Shown here piece after piece: positions 1 through 9,209 of a stretch of DNA of 64,000 nucleotides. How positions within the stretch are numbered: position 1 is the first letter of the stretch; each line of letters begins with the position of its first letter. A program made the translations under genes and the position numbers. The notes beneath the pieces were generated by a model. That model worked only from the letters and a program-made list of their open reading frames with translations, did not search any database and was not told the DNA's origin. The DNA lies in contig NZ_CABPSA010000011.1 in assembly GCF_902459615.1 (NCBI RefSeq), positions 62,001 to 126,000 on the forward strand. The letters are read 5' to 3'. The stretch is from Pandoraea commovens. GTDB lineage: Bacteria; Pseudomonadota; Gammaproteobacteria; Burkholderiales; Burkholderiaceae.

Positions 1-1857
1 ATCGATCTGTCGATCGTCGAGCAGGTGGCGCAGAGTCAGCAGTGGTGGGACGGCAAGGAGAATCTCCTCGCACGCATGGCGGCGCAGGGGCTGTCGCCCG
101 ACGCGCCGACGACGCGGTTGTGGGCCGATCTGGTGGCCCGTCTCATCGGTTTTCCCCGGCATCTGTCGCAGCACGTGGGCGGCTTCGTGATCGCTCGCGA
201 CCGACTCTCGCGGCTCGTGCCGATTGCGCCGGCGGCGATGGAGAACCGCTACGTCATTCAATGGGACAAGGACGACATCGAGACTCTCAAGCTGCTCAAG
301 GTCGACGTGCTTGCGCTCGGCATGCTGAGTGCACTGCGTCGTACACTCGATCTGTTAGGGGAGTGGCGTGGCGCACCGATCGGGCTTGCCGATATTCCGC
401 GAGACGATCCGGCGACGTACGGCATGATTCGTCGTGCCGACACGGTAGGCGTTTTCCAGATCGAGTCGCGAGCGCAGATGAGCATGCTGCCGCGTCTGAG
501 ACCGGAGACGTTCTACGATCTGGTGATCGAAGTCGCGATTGTGCGTCCCGGGCCGATTCAGGGCGGGATGGTGCATCCGTATCTGCGCCGCAAGCAGAAG
601 AAAGAGAAGGTGGTCTATCCGCGTGAGGAGATCAAGGTCGCGCTGGAACGCACACTGGGTGTGCCGATCTTCCAGGAGCAAGTGATGCAGATCGCAATGA
701 TCGCTGCCGATTTTTCAGCGGGCGATGCGGATCAATTGCGTCGCTCGATGGCCGCATGGAAGCGCAAGGGCGGATTGGAGAAATTCCAGACGCGCATCAT
801 TTCCGGCATGCTGAAGAACGGTTACCCGCTTGAGTTTGCCGAGGCCATCTGCCGACAGATCGAAGGCTTTGGCGAGTACGGATTTCCCGAGAGCCACGCA
901 GCGAGCTTCGCGTTGCTCGCCTACGCAAGTGCGTGGCTCAAGTGCCACGCCCCGGAGATGTTCCTGTGCGGCTTGCTCAATAGTTTGCCGATGGGATTTT
1001 ATTCCGCATCGCAGCTGGTGCAGGATGCGCGTCGGCATCGTGTCGAAGTTCGGGCGGTGGACGTGTGCGTGAGCGATGTCGAGTCACGTCCTGAAGTCAG
1101 GATCACCCGATATGGGGAGGCCCGTCGTCCGGCGGTGCGATTGGGCTTGTCGCTGGTCAAGGGGCTATCGGCCGAGGGGGCGAAAGCCATCGAAGAGGCC
1201 CGTCGTCGACGGCCCTTCACCGATATCGATGACCTCACCGCCCGAGCTGCGTTATCGCGCCGCGACCTCGATGCGCTGGCTGCTGCAGATGCACTGTCGG
1301 CGTTGTTGGGCGGACGTCGTCAGGCGCGCTGGACGGTCGCTGCGTGGCAGCCGCCCACGCCGCTCTTGGGCGCAACCGTCTTGCGCGACGCCGCGCCCGG
1401 CAGCACAGACGAGCAGGTGGCCCTGCCGCCGATGCCCGAGGGGCAGGACATCGTGGCCGATTACGCGAGTACGGGGCTCACGCTTCGGCGTCACCCGCTG
1501 ATGCTGTTGCGCGAGAAGCTGAACAAGATGCGGGTGCGCACGGCAAAGGAGTTGCAGTCCGAGGGCGTGAATGGCCGACGTGTACGCACCGTCGGCATCG
1601 TGACGGGACGACAGCGGCCGGGCACCGCCAATGGCACGGTCTTCGTGTCGCTGGAAGATGAGACGGGCGTCATCAACGTGATCGTCTGGCCCGATCTGGT
1701 GGAAGCGCAGCGCAAGGAGTTGCTGGCGTCGTCGCTATTGGGCGTGGAAGGGGTATGGCAGCGCGAGGAGCGTGTGACCCATCTGGTCGCACATCGCCTG
1801 ATCGATCTCTCGTCGATGCTCGGCGAACTCACGATCTCGAGTCGGAACTTTCACTAA
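1..1857 (+). CDS. dnaE2: Error-prone DNA polymerase DnaE2 (ImuC), 3' part
   Basis: The reading frame is open from the first base, so this is the C-terminal ~618 residues of a protein whose start lies left of the window. It matches the C-family polymerase alpha subunit. The stretch ENRYVIQWDKDDIE followed by LLKVDVLALGML is typical of the DnaE catalytic/finger region. A helix-hairpin-helix region follows around ARAALSRRDLDALAAADAL, and near the end there is an OB fold (VRTVGIVTGRQRPGTANG, then VFVSLEDETGVINVIVWPD). The short C-terminus after the OB fold, without the tau-binding tail of replicative DnaE1, supports DnaE2. DnaE2 performs translesion synthesis after DNA damage, usually with ImuA and ImuB, which would be expected just upstream and outside the window. 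The family assignment is confident. Confidence 0.93.
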   Translation: MDLSIVEQVAQSQQWWDGKENLLARMAAQGLSPDAPTTRLWADLVARLIGFPRHLSQHVGGFVIARDRLSRLVPIAPAAMENRYVIQWDKDDIETLKLLKVDVLALGMLSALRRTLDLLGEWRGAPIGLADIPRDDPATYGMIRRADTVGVFQIESRAQMSMLPRLRPETFYDLVIEVAIVRPGPIQGGMVHPYLRRKQKKEKVVYPREEIKVALERTLGVPIFQEQVMQIAMIAADFSAGDADQLRRSMAAWKRKGGLEKFQTRIISGMLKNGYPLEFAEAICRQIEGFGEYGFPESHAASFALLAYASAWLKCHAPEMFLCGLLNSLPMGFYSASQLVQDARRHRVEVRAVDVCVSDVESRPEVRITRYGEARRPAVRLGLSLVKGLSAEGAKAIEEARRRRPFTDIDDLTARAALSRRDLDALAAADALSALLGGRRQARWTVAAWQPPTPLLGATVLRDAAPGSTDEQVALPPMPEGQDIVADYASTGLTLRRHPLMLLREKLNKMRVRTAKELQSEGVNGRRVRTVGIVTGRQRPGTANGTVFVSLEDETGVINVIVWPDLVEAQRKELLASSLLGVEGVWQREERVTHLVAHRLIDLSSMLGELTISSRNFH

Positions 1858-1947
1858 GCGGATTTCGATAGGATGGTGTGTCTTCGGCCCCCAGCCATGC
1901 GTGGACTCGCCTTCTCGATTTGACGTGACCGGCGCCTCGCTTTACTA

Positions 1948-1981
1948 TTGACGTCGCGCGTTAATAACGCGTTACGTTATT
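1948..1981. promoter_or_regulatory. Nested palindromes upstream of higB (putative HigA operator)
   Basis: A 7-bp inverted repeat with a 1-nt centre lies at 1957-1971 (CGCGTTA / TAACGCG). It overlaps a second inverted repeat at 1963-1981 (AATAACG / CGTTATT). A TTGACG hexamer at 1948-1953 could be a -35 box. HigA-type antitoxins normally repress their own operon by binding palindromes at the promoter, so operator function is inferred from position and symmetry. Confidence 0.4.
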
Positions 1982-1988
1982 ATGTTTT

Positions 1989-2267
1989 TTGATTGAAAAT
2001 TTCAAATGCAGGGATACGGCACTGCTGTTCAGCGGGCGTCGCGTGATGCGCTGGCGTGCGGTCGAGTCGGCCGCTATGCGTAAGCTTCAGCAACTCCATG
2101 CGGCGGCCACACTGAGTTTCTTACGCGCGCCACCGGGTAACAGACTTGAAGCGCTGCGCGGAAATCGTCTGGGACAGTACAGCATTCGGATCAACGACCA
2201 GTGGCGGTTGTGTTTCCGTTTTGACGCGGGCACCGCTTCCGACGTCGAAATCGTCGACTACCACTGA
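1989..2267 (+). CDS. higB: HigB-like toxin (RelE/ParE superfamily)
   Basis: This 92-residue protein ends with GNRLGQYSIRINDQWRLCF and VEIVDYH, the hallmark C-terminus of HigB-type mRNA interferases, which cleave mRNA at the ribosome. The preceding PPGNRLEALRG segment is also characteristic. The chosen TTG start gives the usual family length and N-terminus (MIENFKCRDTALLF). No ATG fits better, and the Shine-Dalgarno sequence is weak. The antitoxin gene follows 74 bp downstream on the same strand. Toxin-first order is typical of higBA loci. Confidence 0.88.
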   Translation: MIENFKCRDTALLFSGRRVMRWRAVESAAMRKLQQLHAAATLSFLRAPPGNRLEALRGNRLGQYSIRINDQWRLCFRFDAGTASDVEIVDYH

Positions 2268-2341
2268 TCGCAACGCGCCCGCAAAGGTGGGTGTGTTCCG
2301 ATATTTCTGCTGAGTTCGAGAAAGGTCGATGGAGGACAATC

Positions 2342-2653
2342 ATGACCCGACAAGTACCATTGGCAACACCGGGCGAGATTCTCGCGCAAGAGTGGCTCGG
2401 CCCGATGGGCATCTCGCAATACGCACTGGCTAAAGCCATTGATGTGCCCCCTCGCCGGATCAATGAGATCGTGCTCGGCAAACGGGCGATTACCGTCGAT
2501 ACCGCACTGCGTTTAGGGGCGTTCTTTGGCGTGGATGCGCAGAGCTGGCTCAATCTCCAAAATCAGTACGATGCTGAAATCGCGCGCGCGAACATGGTCG
2601 ATGTTCTGAAGACGATCAAGCACCGAGCACGGGCGTTGCTCGCAGCCGCATGA
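2342..2653 (+). CDS. higA: HigA-like antitoxin (XRE-family helix-turn-helix)
   Basis: This 103-residue protein has a helix-turn-helix near its N-terminus (GISQYALAKAIDVPPRRINE) followed by VLGKRAITVDTALRLGAFFG, the standard HigA/VapI signature. It should neutralise the HigB-like toxin encoded just upstream and repress the operon. The ATG at 2342 is preserved as the start because GGAGG lies 6-7 bases upstream; a longer frame reaching 2291 has no ribosome site. The C-terminal half (SWLNLQNQYD) is the usual dimerisation/toxin-binding segment. Confidence 0.9.
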   Translation: MTRQVPLATPGEILAQEWLGPMGISQYALAKAIDVPPRRINEIVLGKRAITVDTALRLGAFFGVDAQSWLNLQNQYDAEIARANMVDVLKTIKHRARALLAAA

Positions 2654-2680
2654 GGTGCGGCTGCATCGCAATGTCATCCA

Positions 2681-4051
2681 TCAATGCGCAGCATCCGCCT
2701 GTTTGCCCGCTTCCTGCGCGAGCGCATTCGCTTCCTCTTCGCTACGCAGACCGTTGAAATGGGCATTGAGCAGGACCGCGCTGATCGACGCGAGCAGAAT
2801 GCCGCTGTGGAAGAACGGGGCGAGTGCGTGCGGCAGCTTCATGAAGAACTTGTCCGACGCTACCGGAATCATCCCCACACCGATGCTGATCGCAATGATG
2901 TACAGGTTGTAGCGGTTCTTCGACAGATCCACCGTCGACAGAATCTTGATGCCCGTGGCCGTCACCATGCCGAACATCACGATACCCGCGCCGCCCAGCA
3001 CGAATTGCGGCACCGACGCCACCACGTGCGCCACCTTCGGAAACAATCCCAGCACGATCAGAATCAACCCACCCATCGCGCATACCCAGCGGCTCTTCAC
3101 GCCCGTCACGCCGACCAGCCCCACGTTCTGTGAAAACGAGGTGTACGGGAACGTGTTGAAGATGCCGCCGATCACGGTGCCGAGGCCGTCGACACGCAAC
3201 CCGCGCACCAGCGTCTTCTGATCGACCGGACGCCCCACGATGTCGCCCACCGCAAGGAACATACCGGTCGATTCGATGAACGTCACGAGCATCACGAGCG
3301 TCATCGTCGCGATGGCGATCGGATCGAAGCGCGGCACGCCAAAATGGAACGGCATGACGAAACCGAACCACGGCGCTTCCGACACCCCCGCAAACGACAC
3401 CTTGCCCAGCGCAATCGCCACTATCGTGCCGAACAGAATCCCCAGCAGCACCGCAATGTTGGAGAAGAAGCCACGCACGTATTTCGTGATGAACAGGATG
3501 CAGAGCAGCACCGCAAACGACACGCCCAGATACAGCGGGTTACCGAAGTCAGGGTTGCCGAAGCCGCCGGCTGCCCAGTTGATGCCCACGCCCATGAGCG
3601 AAATGCCGATCACCGTGATCACGGTGCCTGTCACCACAGGCGGGAACAGCCGCAACAACTTGCCGATGTAAGGTGCGATCAGAATGCCGATGATCCCGGC
3701 GGCAATCGTCGCGCCGTAAATATCGAGCAAACCGAGGTCGGGATTCGTGCCGATGGCGATCATCGGCGTGACGGCAGTAAACGTCACCCCCATCATGATC
3801 GGCAGACGCAGGCCGAAGATCCACAGGCCGAGCGTCTGAATCAGTGTGGCGATACCGCACGCAAACAGATCGGCGTTGATGAGAAACGCAATCTGATCGA
3901 CCGACATCTTGAGGGCGCCGCCGATGATCAGCGGTACTGCGACAGCCCCCGCATACATCACCAGCACGTGTTGCAATCCCAGCGTGAACAACTTGGGGAG
4001 CGGCAGGCGCTCGTCGACCGGATGTACCGGTGCAGCAGCAGATTGCGTCAT
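2681..4051 (-). CDS. Xanthine/uracil-type permease (NCS2 family)
   Basis: This 456-residue, very hydrophobic protein has about 12-14 predicted membrane segments. It carries the NCS2 signature QNVGLVGVTGVKSR, part of the nucleobase-binding site. The sequence is closest in style to the PbuX/UacT/XanP branch, which imports xanthine or urate with protons or sodium; the exact substrate cannot be fixed from sequence alone. The ATG at 4051 is chosen because AGGAGAAG-like bases lie just upstream and the protein then begins with a short cytoplasmic tail before the first helix. The gene stands alone, followed convergently by higA, so it is probably monocistronic. Confidence 0.88.
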   Translation of the reverse strand: MTQSAAAPVHPVDERLPLPKLFTLGLQHVLVMYAGAVAVPLIIGGALKMSVDQIAFLINADLFACGIATLIQTLGLWIFGLRLPIMMGVTFTAVTPMIAIGTNPDLGLLDIYGATIAAGIIGILIAPYIGKLLRLFPPVVTGTVITVIGISLMGVGINWAAGGFGNPDFGNPLYLGVSFAVLLCILFITKYVRGFFSNIAVLLGILFGTIVAIALGKVSFAGVSEAPWFGFVMPFHFGVPRFDPIAIATMTLVMLVTFIESTGMFLAVGDIVGRPVDQKTLVRGLRVDGLGTVIGGIFNTFPYTSFSQNVGLVGVTGVKSRWVCAMGGLILIVLGLFPKVAHVVASVPQFVLGGAGIVMFGMVTATGIKILSTVDLSKNRYNLYIIAISIGVGMIPVASDKFFMKLPHALAPFFHSGILLASISAVLLNAHFNGLRSEEEANALAQEAGKQADAAH

Positions 4052-4582
4052 GTCTTCTCCTGGTCCGACGGTACGAATTGATTTGCTTGGCGAAACCGAG
4101 CGTAAATTTTTTACCGGGGCGCAGCGAGTCGTGTCAAAAAACACCCGGTCTCACGACGGGCGACAGACGACCAGTGACCGACGCGCAGTCGTGGAGAAAA
4201 ACTGCGGTCTGGCGACATAGTACGCCTGAGTTCTTACGGCCATGTCCGAATGCGTGGAAGCCTTGTGCGGCAAGGGTCGACGGGTGGTCTGAGGCGACGA
4301 TTCCACCGGCGCGAAGGCGACCGCCCGTATGCAAAATGTCCTGTGCCGCAGGGACGCCACAGGACCGACGTTTCGGCACATATCGGATTCGCAATACCAA
4401 AGATTGCGTCTGACGTATGAAACGCCGAGACACCGGGAACGGTGACGACATCATCCCGGCGACATCATGGTGTCTGTGGCGTGCGTCGGGAAGGGGAGCA
4501 TGGAAAGCGAAGGTGAAAGTGAAACGCCCGCCGACAATCGTCAGGCGGGCGTTGGTGAGACTGTCCGGTGTCGTGAAGCGTG
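4052..4582. other. Intergenic region upstream of the NCS2 permease
   Basis: About 530 bp with no convincing gene. It should hold the promoter of the minus-strand permease at its left side and, at 4523-4553, the terminator of the HDOD gene. I looked for a purine riboswitch in the permease leader and saw none. Confidence 0.6.
4523..4553 (-). terminator. Hairpin downstream of the HDOD gene
   Basis: A perfect 10-bp inverted repeat (AACGCCCGCC / GGCGGGCGTT) with an 11-nt loop lies 30 bp past the stop of the HDOD gene. On the minus strand it is followed by a mixed T/C stretch rather than a clean T-run, so it is a plausible but not ideal intrinsic terminator. Confidence 0.6.
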
Positions 4583-6082
4583 TCAGCGCCCGGCGGTGCC
4601 CGACGGTTTGCGGGCAAGCGAGTCGGCCACATTCGTGCCGCTCGCGGTGTTTTGCTGCGCCACGCTTTCGAGCTTGCTGGAAATCTCCTCCCCCATGTAA
4701 TGCAGGAACTCCATTTCCTTCGCCCCGATGCCGCCCGCGCACAATGCGCCGCCCCAGTCGCCGTAGAGCAGCGCCACGGTCTGGTTACGCTGGCGAACCG
4801 GCAGCAGGAAGAACGATTTCACGTTCGAGAAATGCTGACGGTGCCACAGCGGAATACGGGGTACGATGCGCGGCTCGCGGGCATTGTCGATCAGGATCGC
4901 CCGGCCGTTGGTCAGCGCGAGATGGAAGACGTCCGGCTCGAACGCTTCGGGGAAGGTCAGGCCCAGCAACGGCTGTACCTCGCGACCAATGCCGAAGCGC
5001 ATCTCGAAGACCTTGCTCGCGGGCGAGCGCACGAAGGCTGCACAGTTCACGAAGCCGAGCGACTGGAGAATCGCTTCGAGCGTCAGGTTGAGCAGGCCCA
5101 CGGCGTCGGTCTCGCCGGTGGCGGCGCGCACTTCGGAAAGCCCGTCGGCCAGACGCCGCGCCGAATCCAGCGGCTTGCCTGCCGGTGGCTGACGCGTATT
5201 CGACGCGCCCGTGCTGATGGCGATGAATTCCTGATGGCTCGTGTCGCGCGCCATTTCTTCGCCGACCGACACCACCTCGCTGATGTCCAGCGCCAGACGG
5301 TCGGCATAACGCTCTGCGAGTTCGGCAAGGCGCTCAGGATCTGCGCCGCGCGTGAGCTCTGTCACCATCTCGTTGGACATGTTCGCCACCGCGCACAGCC
5401 AGTCGGCGTGCGAGAGCGGGGCGTCGCCTTCGAGATCGATCGGACGCATGCTGGTCGCAATCGACTCCGGCAGACCCCACTTGCGGGCGGCAGCCTCGGC
5501 CAGTTCGGGGAACGTGATGCCGAGCACCTGCTCGCAGGCGTCGCTGTCGCTGATGCCCCGCTCGGCGGCAATTTCCTGAATCTCGACCCATTCGTTCGGG
5601 AAGCAATACGTCACCAGCAGGCGTGCCACGTGATGCAGCAACGTGCAGACGACGGCTTCTTCGCCGTCGCGAATCCCATTCTTGGCCGTAATGTCGCGTG
5701 CGAAAGCGCCCGCCAGCGTGGCGCGAGCCAGTTCGCGCGCCATGTCGTCGCGACGTGCGGCGACTTCGCCGAAACCTTCGAGCAGCTTCAGGCTCAGGGC
5801 GAGGTGGCCGATCGTGTCGACGCCCAGAATCATGATCGCGCGCGAGACCGTCGTCACGTTGCAGCCGAACGGCGCATACATGGCGGAGTTGGCCAGACGA
5901 ATCACTTTCTGGGTGAGGGCGAAATCCGAGAGCACGGACGACGCGAGGTCGGCCGTACTGGTGTTCTCGCTTTGCATGGCAGACACGATGCCCGTAACCG
6001 AGCGTTGCAGCGACGGAAAGTCGCCGCGCTCGGCCATGCGCTGCCACAACAATTCGAGCGTTTTTTCTTTGGTAAGGCTCAT
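4583..6082 (-). CDS. HDOD domain protein with GAF-like C-terminal region
   Basis: This is a 499-residue cytoplasmic signalling protein. Residues ~20-220 match the HDOD domain (LPSLQRSV-like start, LANSAMYAP, AIMILG, LLHHVARLL), a non-catalytic relative of HD phosphohydrolases found in regulators of motility, c-di-GMP and DNA-damage responses. The C-terminal ~200 residues resemble a GAF sensor (GFVNCAAFVRSP, FLLPVRQRNQTVALLYGDW). The gene lies 18 bp downstream of a PAS-GGDEF-EAL gene on the same strand, so the two are very probably one operon and may act in the same c-di-GMP circuit. The ligand of the GAF-like region is unknown. Confidence 0.82.
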   Translation of the reverse strand: MSLTKEKTLELLWQRMAERGDFPSLQRSVTGIVSAMQSENTSTADLASSVLSDFALTQKVIRLANSAMYAPFGCNVTTVSRAIMILGVDTIGHLALSLKLLEGFGEVAARRDDMARELARATLAGAFARDITAKNGIRDGEEAVVCTLLHHVARLLVTYCFPNEWVEIQEIAAERGISDSDACEQVLGITFPELAEAAARKWGLPESIATSMRPIDLEGDAPLSHADWLCAVANMSNEMVTELTRGADPERLAELAERYADRLALDISEVVSVGEEMARDTSHQEFIAISTGASNTRQPPAGKPLDSARRLADGLSEVRAATGETDAVGLLNLTLEAILQSLGFVNCAAFVRSPASKVFEMRFGIGREVQPLLGLTFPEAFEPDVFHLALTNGRAILIDNAREPRIVPRIPLWHRQHFSNVKSFFLLPVRQRNQTVALLYGDWGGALCAGGIGAKEMEFLHYMGEEISSKLESVAQQNTASGTNVADSLARKPSGTAGR

Positions 6083-6100
6083 GGTAGCGGGGTTGTCCGG

Positions 6101-7918
6101 TCAGTGGCCGGCATCCACGTTGAGACGCCCGCTCGCAAAGGCCGCCTCCAGTTCTCCCGCAGGCAGGGCCTTCGATACCAGCCAGCCCTGGATGGAATGG
6201 CAGCCGCGATCAATCAGCATCTGCCGTTGTTCTTCCGTCTCGACCCCTTCGGCCACCGCCGACAGACCCAGCTCGCGTGCCAGTCCCAGGACTGCCGTCA
6301 CAATCGTACGGTCGTTCGGTGACGTGGGCATGTCTTTGACGAAACTGCGGTCGATCTTGAGCGCGGAGAGCGGGAAACGCTTGAGGTAGCCCAGACTCGA
6401 GTAGCCCGCGCCGAAGTCGTCGACGGCGAAGCGCACGCCCAGCGTCTGCAACTCGCGCAGCACCAGATTGGCCTGCTCCGGGTCGCGCATGAGCACGCTT
6501 TCGGTAATTTCGAGCACAAGGCGGTGACCTTCCACGCCGGAGTCGGCAATGGCTTGCCACACGAGGCTCGGGAAAGACGGATGGTGAAACTGTTGTGCCG
6601 AGACGTTGACGGACATGTAGATCCCGTCGAGCCGGGTGCGATCCCAGCGCGCGAGCTGCATGCACGCGGCGCGCAGTGCCCAGCCGCCCAGCAAGTTGAT
6701 CAGACCGTTGGCTTCGGCCAGCGGAATGAACTCGGCGGGCGAGACCGGACCGAGCGCCGGGTGCCAGCGCATCAGCGCTTCGACACCCTTCACGTTCAGC
6801 GAAATCGGGTCGCAGATCGGCTGGTAATGCAGGCTGAATTCACCGTTGTGAATAGCCTCGAACATCGCCGATTCCAGCGAAAACGCCTTGCGGTGCAAAT
6901 CGCCCAGATCGTCCGTGTAGACGAACAGTCCGTTGCGACCGCGATCCTTGGCGCAATACATGGCGGCGTCGGCGTGCTTGATGAGCAGACCGGCCGAGTC
7001 GCCGTGTTGCGGGTAAAACGAAACACCGATGCTGGTCGTCAGGTGCAGCAACTGGTCGCCGACCTGGAACGGTTGCTGCACCGCCGAAAGTAGTCGCTTC
7101 ATGATGCCGCTGAGCGCCTGTTCGTTGTCGCAGCCGGGCAGCACCAGCACAAACTCGTCGCCGCCCATGCGCGCGGCCATGTCCGTCTCGCGAATCTGTG
7201 CGATCAGACGTTGACCTGCATCGCGCAGCAACTGGTCGCCTACGTCGTGGCCGAGCGAGTCGTTGACCTTCTTGAAGCCATCCAGATCGAGCAGAGCGAC
7301 GGCGAAGTTCGGACCGCCTTCGCGCGCATGCTGGATCGTCTCTACGATGCACTGCTGAATATATTGACGATTCCCGAGCCCGGTCACGGCATCGCGTACC
7401 GCCAGATCGGACAGACGCGCTTCGTTTTCCTTGAAGGCGGTGATGTCTTCGCCGTGCACCAGAAACGATGCGCTTGCACCCGCGATGCGGGGCGTGTACT
7501 GGGCAATGCGCAGACGCATCCAGACCCGGTCGGTCAGACCACGCAGCAGGCGCACGGTGCACTGTTGAGGGCCGAGGGTCTGGGCGGCGGAAAAGGCGTC
7601 CTGAAGCAGGGGAACGTCTTCGATGCCGGTCAGTTCGAAGAGGGTGGCGTGGTCGATGTACTCACGCGAGTACTCGAGCAGGCGCAGGGAGGCTTCGGCA
7701 ATGAAAAGGAAACGGCCATCGGCACCCACATGTGCCGATAGTCCGCCGGTCAGCTCGACCAGCGCCCGGGACAATGCCGGGGCCGGCGCCGTGGCATTGG
7801 CCTCGGCGATTGCCGGTGCCAGGGCCGAAGGTTCGACCAAAGGCACACCGGCTGGGAGTCGATCTGAACTCATTGTTGTTGTCTGTACATGCATCACGTC
7901 GAGCGCGCTGCCGCTCAT
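6101..7918 (-). CDS. PAS-GGDEF-EAL protein (c-di-GMP synthesis/degradation)
   Basis: In this 605-residue protein, residues ~55-165 form a PAS-like sensor. Residues ~172-335 are a GGDEF diguanylate cyclase domain with an intact GGDEF at 252-256 and an inhibitory-site RETD at 243-246, five residues upstream. Residues ~350-600 are an EAL phosphodiesterase domain with EALMRW (E380), N438, E470, DDFGAG (500-505), K521 and the VAEGVE motif (555-560). Both halves therefore look catalytically competent, and the net direction of c-di-GMP turnover is unknown. No membrane helix is visible, so it is cytoplasmic. The start at 7918 has GGGGAAG upstream. It is first in an operon with the HDOD gene. Confidence 0.9.
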   Translation of the reverse strand: MSGSALDVMHVQTTTMSSDRLPAGVPLVEPSALAPAIAEANATAPAPALSRALVELTGGLSAHVGADGRFLFIAEASLRLLEYSREYIDHATLFELTGIEDVPLLQDAFSAAQTLGPQQCTVRLLRGLTDRVWMRLRIAQYTPRIAGASASFLVHGEDITAFKENEARLSDLAVRDAVTGLGNRQYIQQCIVETIQHAREGGPNFAVALLDLDGFKKVNDSLGHDVGDQLLRDAGQRLIAQIRETDMAARMGGDEFVLVLPGCDNEQALSGIMKRLLSAVQQPFQVGDQLLHLTTSIGVSFYPQHGDSAGLLIKHADAAMYCAKDRGRNGLFVYTDDLGDLHRKAFSLESAMFEAIHNGEFSLHYQPICDPISLNVKGVEALMRWHPALGPVSPAEFIPLAEANGLINLLGGWALRAACMQLARWDRTRLDGIYMSVNVSAQQFHHPSFPSLVWQAIADSGVEGHRLVLEITESVLMRDPEQANLVLRELQTLGVRFAVDDFGAGYSSLGYLKRFPLSALKIDRSFVKDMPTSPNDRTIVTAVLGLARELGLSAVAEGVETEEQRQMLIDRGCHSIQGWLVSKALPAGELEAAFASGRLNVDAGH

Positions 7919-8393
7919 GTGCTTCCCCGTTCAGGCAAACGCGCTCATGGCCGGACCTTGGTCCGGCGGGTGTTCGATGGATTGTGGGCCATTATAGCTA
8001 AAGACGCCAGCGATTTTGATGGCCTCAACCCCCGTTTTAACCCCGTTGCACGCCGCTTTCCGTCCGAATTCCCGTGTTGGATTTTTTCCTACAAGACGAT
8101 CGGGATTTTTTCCCGCAAGGCCGGTGGCGTTCGGTCTACGTACGACCCGAATCGTCCGCTCGGTGCACCTCCATGCCGCCGGTGCAACCCCGGCGCGATC
8201 ATCGTGCGTGCGCCAGTCTACCCAAGCGCGAGCGACTTGAGGGCACCGCAATCGTGGATTTTTATCATTGCGATGCAACATCGCAACAGCGGCACAAGCC
8301 CCGCAGTGCTTCGCTGTGCCATGAATTCGCGGCGGATGAGAGTCACGCCGGAAAATTGAGAATCGGGAGACGGCGAGCGCCGTCGATGTCGAA
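7919..8393. other. Intergenic region with duplicated A-tract palindromic element
   Basis: This 475-bp gap lies between the start of the GGDEF-EAL gene and the stop of the racemase gene. The identical 11-mer GGATTTTTTCC occurs at 8079-8089 and 8103-8113, exactly 24 bp apart, about 160-190 bp upstream of the GGDEF-EAL start codon. The element may be regulatory. I see no gene here. Confidence 0.45.
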
Positions 8394-9122
8394 TCAGCCG
8401 TGCGCGTGCATCTCGTGCGCGAGCGACCACGCGATGCACGCGCGGGCGAGTGCTGCGGACGCGTCCAGCCCAAATCGCCCGAGTGGTGTTTCACACGTGG
8501 CAAGGGCGACCGGGATTTCGGTGCAGCCGAGAATCACGCGCTGTGCGCCAGCCGCGAGCAGTTGCTCCATCGCCATTGCAAGCGCTTCACCGCCGCGACG
8601 AATTTCCCCTGCCTTGGTGAGCCGGATGCCTTCGTTCACGAGCGTCTGGTGCGCAAGCGGGTCGCTGGCCGAGACAAAACGGTATCCCAGCGCCTCGAGC
8701 CGTGGCCGGTAAACGTTGGCGTGATGGGTGCCTTCGGTCGCCATCAGGCCGATGGGCGAGCCGGCGGCGACACAGGTGGACAGTTCGCCAGCGACGGCTT
8801 CGACCACGTCGAGCACCGGCAGACGGGTGCGATGACGCAGCGCGTCGAGCCAGGCATGGGCGGTATTGCACGCGATGGCGATGCAGCCGACACCCGATTG
8901 CTCCAGCGCATGCACGCCGTCGAGCATGCCGTCGAGCGGCGAGGCGCCGTCGCGCAGCAGGGCTTCGGTCCGGTCGGGGATCTGGGGCACCGAATACAGG
9001 ATGAACGGGATGTGATCCTGATCGCGGTTGGCCGGATGTTGATCGACGATCTTGCGGCAGAGGTCGATACCGGCGGCGGGGCCCATACCGCCGAGAATGC
9101 CGAGCGTGGCGTGCGAGTTCAT
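8394..9122 (-). CDS. Aspartate/glutamate racemase family protein
   Basis: This 242-residue protein begins with the family hallmark LGILGGMGPAAG. It contains both catalytic cysteines of the PLP-independent racemases: C85 in ACNTAH and C200 in GCTEIP. Such enzymes interconvert L- and D-aspartate (or glutamate) by two-base proton transfer. The ATG at 9122 places the conserved LGILGGMGP motif at the usual distance from the N-terminus; an upstream extension has no ribosome site. The neighbours (glutamate/aspartate-type binding protein and D-amino-acid dehydrogenase on the same strand) fit a role in D-amino-acid turnover, though the substrate is inferred. Confidence 0.87.
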   Translation of the reverse strand: MNSHATLGILGGMGPAAGIDLCRKIVDQHPANRDQDHIPFILYSVPQIPDRTEALLRDGASPLDGMLDGVHALEQSGVGCIAIACNTAHAWLDALRHRTRLPVLDVVEAVAGELSTCVAAGSPIGLMATEGTHHANVYRPRLEALGYRFVSASDPLAHQTLVNEGIRLTKAGEIRRGGEALAMAMEQLLAAGAQRVILGCTEIPVALATCETPLGRFGLDASAALARACIAWSLAHEMHAHG

Positions 9123-9209
9123 GATGGTGGTGAATCTGCGGGAACTGCAAAAAACGGGATCGCGAAGTGCAGGGACCGTGGTCACAGCACTTCGCACACG
9201 CCGTCAGGA

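Noticed and set aside
4052-4200. Purine riboswitch before the NCS2 permease gene
   Set aside because: I found no three-way junction with the conserved loop-loop motifs; the region only shows ordinary promoter-like sequence.
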